Shown one piece after another: positions 21,201 through 33,200 of a stretch of 64,000 nucleotides of DNA (position 1 is the first letter of the stretch; each line of letters begins with the position of its first letter). This DNA is from Marthasterias glacialis (Eukaryota > Echinodermata > Asteroidea > Forcipulatida > Asteriidae), in contig OU452228.1 in the NCBI GenBank assembly GCA_911728455.2, forward strand, positions 10,988,104 to 11,052,103, written 5' to 3'. Below the pieces are notes generated by a model, which was not told the DNA's origin, ran no database searches, and saw only the letters and a program-made list of their open reading frames with translations. Made by a program: the position numbers and the translations under genes.

Positions 21201-24200
21201 TTGTTTCTTCTTTGCAGAGTCATGTAGTTCTTATAGAGGAGCATAATTTTGTTGTTGTAGATTTTTTCCCCTATACATCTCTGATTGTGTTTTGATTATC
21301 TTGAACCTTTGCATAATGTATTGCCACATTTACACAGAGTAGAACTTTGTAAATCTCTTCCATATTGTTTTGTTGTGCCATAATCCAATGTACATGTTTT
21401 TTATTTGTATATTATCATTTTGCTCCTTTATGATGGGTTATATTATGAATTTACCTGTTTGATCTGTAACCTGAGTGATTGATTCATGTTCTGGCTATCA
21501 AATTTGAAATATGTTTAAATATATTTAAAAACTTCTCTGAACAAATATTTTGCTTTCTTACATTCACTATAAATTTGTCTGTTGCATCATCAGCAGTGAT
21601 AATCTATTCACCCCAACCTATTTTTTAGTGATGTATTTTGCCATTTTGTATTGGTTATTCTGATGAATTGCTTAACCAATGCACCATTTAACGAATGCTT
21701 GCTTTCCGTCATGCCTTTCTGTATAATCACTGCCATACACCCAGAAATGACTGATTTTCCTGTTTTTAACGTACCCTTTTAAGCCGAAAATATTTGAAAA
21801 ATACCAGAAATTGTTTTTCTTTTAAAACTGATACATAGTGTGTTATGGACATGACCGAGTGATCTTTCATGTTGAACAGAAGTAGGTTAAACTCTTGTGG
21901 CTGTTTGAGGCATTTTGATATAAGCCATTTGTGGCCCCTTTGGCCTCATCAGTGTCAGAGTTGTTGCGCACAACAATAACTTTTGTCTGTTAATGAATGA
22001 CGTGTTTAACATTGTACGTGTAGATTCGAGCAATGAAGTTGCTTGTCCAATGGTTAGAGGGACTGCGTAATACCCAGGACACCTCACCCTGTGTCTCTAC
22101 CATCCGTCTACTCATGACGATGATTAAGAACGAAGGTGACCTAATGGAGAGAAAGGCTATCAGGTAACTCACTCAATGGTCTTGCTATCACCATTTCCTT
22201 CTCGATTACCCATCCCAGCCCCATCCGCTCTCTCTCTCTCTTAAAAAGTGTAAAGCAAAAACTTAACAGGACTCTCCCTAGTGTTTGTGGATGGGTGTGG
22301 TAGCAGTTTTCACCTTATCACTTTGTTTCCCAAGGTGTAATATAAACCATGTAAACTGGTTGCTTCATTCAGAAGCAATTCTTAGAATCCAAGCCTTTCT
22401 ATACAACAGCGTCTCTGGTCTCTGACTATTTCAGGTGTACAATGCAAGGTATGCTTACTTGTAATATTAATTCACACTAGGTAAAACATGTAATAGACCG
22501 ACATGTGTCAAGTGACCTATTGTGGATTTAAATGTAAACAAGCACGACATCCTCCTTAGGAAAGTGCGGTATGGTACATGATGATTGTTGCATATTTTTA
22601 TTCGATCGAGGCTTTTCTTTCTCAAAATCTGTGAAAAATATTCCAAAGTTTGTACCAGAGACCTTCGTACCCACTATAGGTCACGTGATGACATGTAAAC
22701 ATTGGTTGTGCAATCGGTCTATTGTATCTGTCAGTAGACTGTGTCGGGCCTAGAACTGGTTGCGGGCCTGTGGTCCAGTGTAAACTTTGAACCCTTATTG
22801 CATTTATGATTGCAGAGCTGTAACAATCATCTTTAACTTTATCTATGAAATGATACAGTCAATTGTCATTCAGTCATGAATGGATGATAGAATTACCCAA
22901 CCAAATATCATCATATGCCTGGCAGAGGGTTGTAAGCATTTAATGACGACATGTCCTCTATTTTTATAACCTTTTCTGAATGCAGTAAAGCAGATATGTC
23001 TCGTTTGAGGCTAGCAGCTGGCTGTGCCATGTTGAAGCTGGCTCAGGTACCCGTTTACCATGATCTTATATCCATCGAACAGTTCCAGCTCCTTGCACTA
23101 ATGATCAATGTAAGTACACGTATTCTTTTTAACACCGAGTTGTTGGGACCTATTATTCCCTTTTCAGGGTTCTCCCCATGCACAAGCTAGCGTATCAGGC
23201 CGATACGCAGAAATTACGGCCGATACGCAAAAAAAAAATAATAATAAATAAATAAATATGTTTTAAAATTTTTTTTTTTAAGATTTTAATATCAAATTCA
23301 AACAAAAAAACTAACATAAAACCATTTTAAATGTTCCAGATTGCACAGTAGAGCTTTTCAAACCAAACATTAACATAAAATAAAAACATTCCAAGGACCT
23401 CTTACCAATTCAGCGTGCTTCGGCCACACTTTCAAAATGTGGGTGCAGAATGCCCCCCAGTTTTGAAAAACCCTGGGGAGAACCCTGCTTTTCTATTTAA
23501 TTACCTTGTGGGGACAGGGTTTGACAAAGAAAAACGTGGGGACCTTTGTTCCATTTTTTAAATGTCCCCACAATAGTGTGTGTGCCTACCCAGTATACTA
23601 CACTGAGATAAAACAGTGTGTTTGATTTTCAGCAGTGTTGGGCTTTGAACATGATCAATATGATCAAATTATTGTAGTTTACAAGTAGGACCAAAGGCAA
23701 ATGAACCTTGTGATGTTGTAAATGCGAAATTTTTAAAATGTGAAATCAGATGGAGCTTGGCATGCACAGAATACACAAGATATTTTGTAAATTCTTTAAA
23801 AATTTAGAAGTTTTTTATAATGTTTGTTTTACTGTAATTGGACAATCCACTGCGAGAATCTTTGAAGTTTGGCTTTTGCACGATTATAATACTTATTTGT
23901 AAAAACAGTTTACACTTTTCTTGATGCCCTCCCTGTCACATGGATGTTAAGCAAACAATGTTGTTTATTAAATAAAACTGCTTGAAAAAATAAAATTAAA
24001 TAAAAAATCGTTTACAAAAATAAAACTCCACTTTTTTTCAACAGGATGAGTGTTACCAAGTCAGAGAATGCTTTTCCCGCAAGCTGGATAAGGGTCTGAG
24101 TTGCCTGCGTCTTCCCCTGAGCTACTTAGCCATTTTCAGCCTCTGTGTTAAAGACCCAGTGAAAGAGAGTCGAGCTAAGGCTAAGCAGTGCCTACTCAAG

Positions 24201-27200
24201 AATATACAGATTAGGAGGGACTACATCAAACAACACAATGTGGAAAATGGTAAGGATATATTACTAACTTTACTTTTGATATCGGTCTCGGGACTCCAAA
24301 CCATTTCTGAACATAAAACATCTTAAAACTTCAGAGGGTTTCATCTCTAGACCAAAGTTTTCCCGAAGTTTAAATTGTTTTAAAACAGATCTGTAAGGTT
24401 TCTGTAGCCGGCCTGCAGTAAGACAAAGTAATTGAACAACCAAGGGATTTCAGAATGTTCAGTTCGCGCGAGACTTGTAGCCTGTTGAGCTGTGAAGTGA
24501 AAAGTTAAATAGTTCAGGTTAAATGTAACACAAATGTATGCTGACTTTTGAGCCAGAAGTAGAATTGCCTCCATTTGCAACCATTGTGCTGTCATATGAT
24601 GCATTTACTCATCAACTGGATATCACATGACCAACATATTAACCAGTTAGATCCGGGAATCTTCCTTTTTTTTTTTTCCCCCGTCCAGCCTAATGGGATT
24701 ATTTTCTTGGAATTGCCGGAATCATTTTTCTTTGCAAGTACCACTGGCACAAAGAAACCCCGACTTGAGAAAGCTAAGATTTTCTTTGAAGCACCAGGAT
24801 TCGTTGTTTCTTTATTGAGAAAATATCACATTCACGCACCGTGAAAGATTAAACATCGGCCATGAAACACGGCCGAGGATTGGTCCCAAGACCAGAACCA
24901 GGCCAGAATCTCGGTTCACTCGGACTTGCCTCCCTTAAGCCGAAATGCAATGATATATACAATGGTGGAAACCTCTTGATGCCTCGTAATCCTCTTTTTG
25001 AAACAAAAGGACAAAGGTCTGGAATCGGGGATTACACAATAACCCCCGTATAAAGGGAGAAATTCAGCATTATTTTCAGTACCACCTCTCCTCTTTGTGT
25101 GGGTGAAACTAAGCGTTGCACAGTGGGTGCATGCACTGTACATTCTCCGGAATAGTATGTCTGGGCTACCTTCATTCTGGTCTTCAGAATTCTCACAAAA
25201 ACACAAAGTACATGTCATCCGTTTTCTGGCACGGAAAATAATGGCATTAAACGTCATCTGGCATTAACTGGTTAAACAGAATGAATTCTCTGGAATTGCT
25301 ACCATACACATCTTATATCCAAGTCATTTTTTGGATTAGGAAATACATTGAGTAGGAAATACAAGGAAGGAAGTCACATTTATCATGCACTTGTAACTTC
25401 TTTGTTTATTATTTCCCCTTTCAGCCCTTGCATTAACTCTTCTACCAGAGTATGTCATTCCCTACACCATCCACCTCCTTGCTCATGATCCAGATTTCAC
25501 CAATCTCAAGGATATGGAAGGGTTGCGGGACACCAAAGAGTAAGTCTAAATACAATCCATGTGGAATTTATTTCACTACCTCAGATATATCACATTTTTA
25601 CTTGACATATTGTCCAAAATTTATTCACAGCTCTGTTTCAGTTTCTTATCGCTAAGTGTGTGATGCAAGAATGATTTGTCAAATGTACATTCAAGCAGGA
25701 ATGCTAACAAAATCCCATTTTGTGTTTGCTTAGAGCCCCAGCTTAACGCTGGTAAGAAGAAAAACATAAATGTTCACAGATTTACATATACCTTATATGG
25801 TATAAATATAATTATGGTAGTTAACTTTCCTTGAAAAATTTCTGCCTGAAGTGTTTTTTAAATAATACATGAAATGTGATTCAAAAGTAATTTTCGTCTC
25901 AGTTAGACGAAAACTCTGCCTATAGGAAGGCTTACAAAAATGCTGAGTGCATTTTCATCATTTTCTCGCAAATAAAACAAGGAAATGAGCTGACATTTTC
26001 ACAGGTTGGTTTTATTACAAATATCTTGATTTGTGCAAAGATTGGAAGCAATTACAGTCAGTTTACCAATGTTGAGCTGGGGCTTTAATGGACGTGCCTA
26101 TGACTAGTTTATAGGAGGACCTGATGGTGATGAAAAATGAAAAATTGTTTATCATTTCCAATATCATTTCATACCTTTGATATGCAAGTAGTATGAACTA
26201 CCATTTTACCAATAACTGCACAGTTTGGTTTTCCAATAGATTTGTTTTTATGTTGGCTAAAATGTATAGAAACTTGTAATTACAATTGTTTGTTATTGTT
26301 CCCCCTGTTACACAGATGTGTGTGGTTCATCTTGGAACCGCTCGTCACCAAGAGTGAGAACTGTAGCTTCTTACGGAAGCTGATCGAGGCCATCAAGCAG
26401 ATGAAGGATGCACAGAAGCCTGAAGACCGGGGAATCAATAGGGTACAATACACAATCGTACATTCTTTTGGGCAATTCTAAAGTTTACCCAAGTAACATT
26501 GACCACGGGAATCAAAAATACAGTTTTCTGAATCATTTTTATGTCTTAATATGTTGATGTTTGTTTATGTAATAGAATAATTCAACATATAAAGTCGTAT
26601 TAAAAATCCAAAGGCTACTCTGGTGGGACTCAAACCTACAACCTTGGCATTTTAGAGCAGATGTCTTAACCACTAGACCACTTAGCATGCCTGCTGTTGA
26701 GAGGCCGTTTCGAATCCTGTAATTAGCAGTGGGTACTATGGCCTAGTTTGAACATCTGCTTTAGAATATGCAGGACTCGGATAGAACTGAGTGTACAGTG
26801 CTTATCGTACATCGATGTAAATGTAAAAATCAAAATGATTTTTTTTTATCTCAATGCTATTATTTCATCATTTAAATCTCATGTCATGAAAATCATTCAG
26901 AAAACCAGGCTGCTGTTTCCTGTTGTCATTGTTACGTGGTTATCTGTGGAACTGCCCTGTTAATTGTTTATTTGATTTTAATGGCGTGTTGTGGCCGAGT
27001 GCATCGAACTCAAGTTCTGGTGGCTAAGTCATCAGGGTGTGGGGGTTCGAATTCTGGTCATGACACTTGTGTCCTTGAGCAGGATACTTAACTATAATTG
27101 CGTCTCTTCTCCCCACGAGTAAATGGGTGAGGGCAGAGATGGTTCTTGTGATTGAGTTAGCTTGGGGTGTTGACAGCACATACTGTATACTCCCCAGGGA

Positions 27201-30200
27201 GCTGAGATGGTTTAGGAATGAAATAAATGCTCAGTGACCAGGGGTAATAACCTTTGATGCGGAACAATCATTTTTTAGGAATTGCGCTATACAAGAGCTT
27301 TATTATTATTCTGAAGTAGTTCTTCATTTTGTATCTGTTTCTTCCATTGCTACTGACATTTTTCTGCTATTGCTTTGCTATTCTCAATATTGTTGTTCCT
27401 TGTAAGATGTTTGATTGTTTTTTGGATGAGATTGAAATTGAACATTGCTCAATTTTCTTGATGTAGAAGCTCTATGCAGTGTGTGACATCGCCCTTGGCC
27501 TCCTCATGAGTAAGACCCCTGCTTTCTCCCAGAAGGAGCACCCAGGCAAACCTCTCCTCCCGAAGCAGTTGTTCCTCCGCCCTCGGAAACCACTCTCCAA
27601 CACGGAAAGCATCCTCCCCAAGAAGATGCAGGAAGAATTCACCCAACAGCTGGAGAAGAAGGTGAGCTCATCTCCATCTTGGGTCATGTTTTTTTCCTGA
27701 TTTAGATATATCTCTGTATCCATGAAGTACATGCACATGTCCGTACATACAAACTTACAGACCTATTTTTTGAGTACCGAGCGTTGTTCTTTTAATGTCC
27801 CCTCTCCTTAGAGTCTCGCTTATGGTGTCCATTCCAACAAAGTGAACCTTGTAGGGTCCAATTGTTTATAAGGACCCTATAAGAAATGTAGATTAAAGTC
27901 AGTTCATGATATACCTTTTCAGTTATGAAATTCATAACACTCATTTCCTGCTGCCTTTATGTATGTAAACAATCTGAAAATCTTTCTGGGTGCAAATTTA
28001 AAGTCAAGTGACATCTTTCTTCTGTGTGATTTCCTCTTTTTATTGTTCTTTCTTTCTTCAGAAGATTTGTTCTCCTTTTGTGAGTGGCCCTTTCTGACAG
28101 TGGTGCTTTGCTGCATTTTTTACACATTTTGAGGTTTTTTTTACATTTTCTAAATAATGTTGATGCATATTGATACTCCAAAACAATTGTGGTCTGTAAA
28201 ATATAGGATTCAAACTGCCTCTAGCTGCCGGGTAATCTCGGTAGTCTAGTTGGTAAGACATCCGCTCTAGAATTGCAAAGGTCGTAGATTTGAATCACAC
28301 TTGAGTAAATATGCCTGTGTTTGGTTTTTTTTGCACAGAACTAGGGAACAGCGGTGTATGGCTAAGACAAAAATAATATACTTTATCCCCGATGCAGGTT
28401 TAACATTTATTAAATTGTGGTCTGTGTTGTGTGCATTAAATTCAATCAGTGTTTTTTCCACATATGCATGTGGTTTGAGCAGATGATATAAGCCACATCT
28501 TATGCATACTGTGACATGGATGGTACTATACGTGTTTGTGTACCACTTTGTCAGCGAGGTGTCAATACTGTTAATTGCTTCTCTTGTCCATTCTTGCCAT
28601 TCTTAAACTCTAGCCAATGCAGTTTAACTGATGTTTTTCTGTTTTTTTTTCCTTGTATATTTTGATTATGGAATCATAAATATTTGTTTCTGTTATCTGC
28701 ATATTTTCATGCTATACTCATTTCATTTACAATTCATACTTTTGATGACTGTTTCACCCTTTTCTTTTCTTCACAATATGGCTCTTGATTCTCTTTTTTT
28801 TGTAACTGAAAAATGTGATTTTTTTTGTACTGCATTCATTGTTTGATGTACTTTGTTTAAAACAGACTGAACGTTGTATATGCTCAGATATAAAAATGTG
28901 TTTTACATGTATATATGTTGACTTTTTCATGAGTTGTAGCTGTTAACTACTATGTAGTGATTGCTTGTTCTTGAAAGAGTTGGTCAATCAGAATTGATGT
29001 TCTGAGTACATGGTACCTCAAAATCATACATCAGTTGTCTGCAGTATTTTCATGCGATACTAATTTCATTTACAATTCACCTATACTTTTGATGGTTGTT
29101 TCACCCTGTTTTTCTTTTTACAGGATGATTTGTGATTCTCTGTTTTTTGTATCTGAAAATTGTGATTTTGTGTACAGCATTCTTTGTTCGATATGGTTCG
29201 TTTAAAACATAGACTGAAAGCTGTATCTATAGACTGAAAGTTGTATGTAAAAATGATGAATTAAATATTATATGTTGACTTATTCATTAGTTGTAGCCAT
29301 AAACCACTATTTAATCATTGTTTGTTCTGGAAAGAGTTAGTGTTAGTGACCCAGAATGAAAGTTCTCAACCCATGGTACTTTAAATCATGCATCAGTAGA
29401 TCAAAACTGAATTGTTAATTGTCTCTGATGCAAAATTGCATCATATCAATATACATTACTTTCTGATGAGTATCGTTAAAATTACATAGCAGTTAGTTGA
29501 TTTTATAAGAAGTAGTTTGAGGTAAAATATTTTCCCTAGTATGAATTGTTCAATGTACGGTAATTGGTTTTTCATATTTATTTGAGAACAATTTATCCCA
29601 ATATACTTTAAATATCATAAAATCTTATATTATTGAATGCTGATACTAAGCATACTTTTTATACACATTTTCTGTTAGAAAAAGAGTTTAACTGATAAAC
29701 TCTTAGAATCGCCGCAACAAAAAGGCCCCAAAGCTGGCAAGAAGACCCTGAAAGTGGAGTCGGCAACTCCTGCAAGCCCTACCTCACCAAGTCCTCAGAA
29801 AACCCCCAGTGGGGATGAGAACCAACCGAACTTGGACAGTAGTCGGCGTTCATCTCGGAAGGGTTCTACGAATCATGGGCAGGCAAATGTCAATGGCACA
29901 GACAGGTGAGTTTCAAAACAAAATGTATCTGTCATTGCCTTTATGGAACGAAATAAAGGAAGATGTGAATTAAAGGGAAATGGAAACTCCTTTAAGTACA
30001 GTTTGAGAGCCCATAGGAGACTTTGGAACAATAGGTGGCAGCAGACTTGCCAGGTAAATTGTCATTGGTTATGTAGTTATGAGCATAGGTACATTTCAAA
30101 GAGCAATGGATATACCTGGTAAGTCTACTGCCATCTAGCATCCTCAAAAGTCTCCCATTAATGTAGATGCAGAGGAGATTGATGAATTTATTAAAACCCG

Positions 30201-33200
30201 GCCCCTTAATGCATTGAACAATTACAATTGTGACTACATGATTGTGTCCTGGAAGTTAGACGTAAGTCTGACTTAAAATGTCATTACAATATGTAATTAA
30301 GCTGCCACCATTTGGAAAGGCGTTAAGCACTTTAGCATGCTGCAGTGTTTGTTTGTTTGGCAACTTAATCCCAATGTGTTTATTTTCTTTGTTTCGTGGG
30401 CTTTAGAAACTCCACTCCCAACTATGAAAGGCTTTTCTCCACTGGCCAGCACCTTTGGAACTAAGTTTGATTCCATTGTATAAAAAATATATTTATTGTA
30501 AACTTCTTTACTGTGCTTGTTTTTAAAGGAAAGGGATGACCCGCTCGAGGGGACGTGCTCTCTCTGAAAATAACGCCAATAGTGAGCCATCATCATCGAC
30601 GACATCACCATCGCCTAAGAAACCTCAGAAAAAGAGAACAATTCAGAAGCCAATCAAAGAATTTTTGACGAGAAGTAAAACGGGGAATCAGTCATCATTA
30701 GAGTCAAGTCCTTCCAAATCGCCTCGTAAAAGACCCACCAGCCAATCCCTAGCGGAATCCCCAGCAGCCAAGAGAACCAAAACCAAGCCGAGCCCGGCAG
30801 TCAAAAGTGCTCAGACCAAAATTGCTCAGGCCAAAACAGCACATGCCAAAAGTATGGCATTGAAGAAACTCAAGGCCACAGCAAGTCCATCCTCGTCTAC
30901 TTCTAGTAGTCCTGTGAAAGCAACTGCCAAAACAGCCAAAAAAACTGGAGCAGGTGCGGTAAAGAAGCAGCCTGCTAGTAAAACAAAGAAACCAGTGACC
31001 CCTGTCAAAAAAACTTACGCCACTAAGAAGGTGAGCAAATCCCCCAGTCCTCTCAAGAAGAGGCCAACAGTTCCAGCCGAGAAGAAAAAAGCAACTCCAG
31101 TAAAGAAAAAACAAGCAAGTCCTACAAAGAAAAAGACTGCTGGTAGTCCGGCCAAGAAACTGTCAGCTAGTCCAACCAAGAAAGCAAATCCAAAGACTGC
31201 CTCTAGATCACAAACAAGTGCAGGGAGAAGAACTCTGTCCAGGAATACCCAAGATGGCAGGCTGAGTAATGGGTTAAATTCATCCCCACCAAAGAGGTAA
31301 GCAGCATCGTTTAAAAACCAACTAACTTTTGTGGTACTATTTCAGATTTATTAAGTTTGATCTTCCTGTTATTGGCATCGTTGTTGAATTTTTTGAACTT
31401 TTTTTTAATCAAACCATTTTTGTACATTAGTTAGTTTGCTGCTTCTGTAGGCCTGCTCTAATTGAATCAAGGTGAATTTCTCAAACTCAACCAGTGAAAG
31501 TTTTTTATCGAAAAAAATTGTAATTGTTTTGAACTAATTAACATAATGTGTTTCAAAATAGTACAACTTGATTTAATATTGGTATTATATCATCTGTACT
31601 TATTTTGGTTTACTTTAAAGTTTTATATCTTTGTTTCTCTCTCATATATTTGATTTTGTTTCCTCTCGTCTTTTTAAATTATATTTTTAAAATTTATGTT
31701 TTTCCATGTTGATCATATATGATTTTAAACATTATTTTATTTCCCCCAAACATCCTTTCAGAAGTACCTTGAGACGAGACAGCCTGAACAACCTCGCTAG
31801 AGCAAGTAAACCTCAACGACCCTCCTCCTCTTCCCCCCAATCTTCACCTGTCAGGTACTCACCGAGGAAGTCTGTCCTCGCTGGGCCCCTCACGACCTTT
31901 CAGAAACGAAGGACTCCAACAAAGCCCTCACCAAAGAAGGCATCAACTTCATCTTCAAGAGAAGCTGGTACATCTTCATCGTCGCCCATGAATGGGAGGG
32001 AAAGGGTGAAGAGAAAATTATCTGAGGTTGATGCCTCTGACGAGAGGTCTTCATCTAGTGATGTTACCTCATCAGCAAAGAAACTTAAACAGACCACGCT
32101 GAACTTTAACCTGTAAGTAAGATCTTGTCTTGTCTGGTTTATAATATGCTTTGAAAATTGTAACGTCTTTTAATTTTATTGAAACACTACATTTCTTTGA
32201 AGGGAGGGGGAATCTGGGAAATGTTGTTCTTAATAGCCGCTTTGGATGGTAACAAAAACCATAAAGTGGGCCTTTTTATGATCAAGACGGCACAAAATTA
32301 GTTTGGAATTTGAAGTGGATGACTTGCCAATGATCAGTTAACAAAATATGATTCATTTTCCTGTTTGTCAACCAAAACTAAGCTCTTTTTTAGTAATGTT
32401 GAAGTTGATTTAACTTGAACTTCAGTTTACAAATAGTGTAACCACCTTCAAAGTTTTATAACAAAACCACATTATTAAAAAAAGCGAATTGTAATTTAGT
32501 TATTGATTTGCCAGATTCTTTGTCATAGTTAAAAAGAGACAATATACAAACACATTCGCTTGAGGGAGAGAGCTTTTCTAAACATGAAGTTGTATTTTTT
32601 TATTTATTTTTTTTTTCACAATAGGAGGAAAGCCAGTCGTAAGGAGACACCGCCAGGAGTGAACGGTGTACTGAATGGTGATGATGACACCAATGATTCG
32701 TCATCTAGCTCATCAGGAAGGCCCAGCAGACAAGGGCGTGCCCTGGTACGGGCCATCAAGGCAGCAGGGAAAAAACAGGAATCAGCAATGAATGTAAGTT
32801 TCTTGAGGCAATACCATTTTGGTGTTTGTATACACCAGCCAACCAGGCATACAACTTCTCAGTTGACCAGCTGATTTTCTCATTTCTCATGGAAGAACCT
32901 CCAGACAAAAATTAATATTCGTGATTTGTGTACCTTCCGCATGGTACCAAACAACTTCCAGCTATGCACTACACATAGGTTGATTAACCTAATAGGCTTG
33001 CACTAGGTTGGAAAGTCTGTAAACCCTTTATTTGACCTGGGAAGGCATGCTATGCGCTAATACATGTACCACTGCATGGAGGTTGTGCCTTTGTTGATGT
33101 ACTGGGTGTCCAGGGTTACATGACTAAGGTGTGACCGTGATCAAGTAGGTTCCCCCTTTGATTTGCTTTGCCACTTGGTATACCAGATATGGGGAACAAT

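Noticed and set aside
26620-28320. Possible tRNA genes at 26.6, 27.0 and 28.2 kb
   Set aside because: A and B boxes are present but acceptor and anticodon stems do not close and each continues into a repeat body; they are SINE heads.
30749-31114. 121-codon minus-strand open frame rich in Phe, Leu and Cys
   Set aside because: It is the antisense shadow of the lysine-rich PDS5 exon 24; the sense strand has a phase-matched exon.
32070-32110. KQTTLNF in PDS5 exon 25 as a second PCNA-binding box
   Set aside because: The aromatic residue is one position too early for the PIP pattern and the second aromatic is missing.
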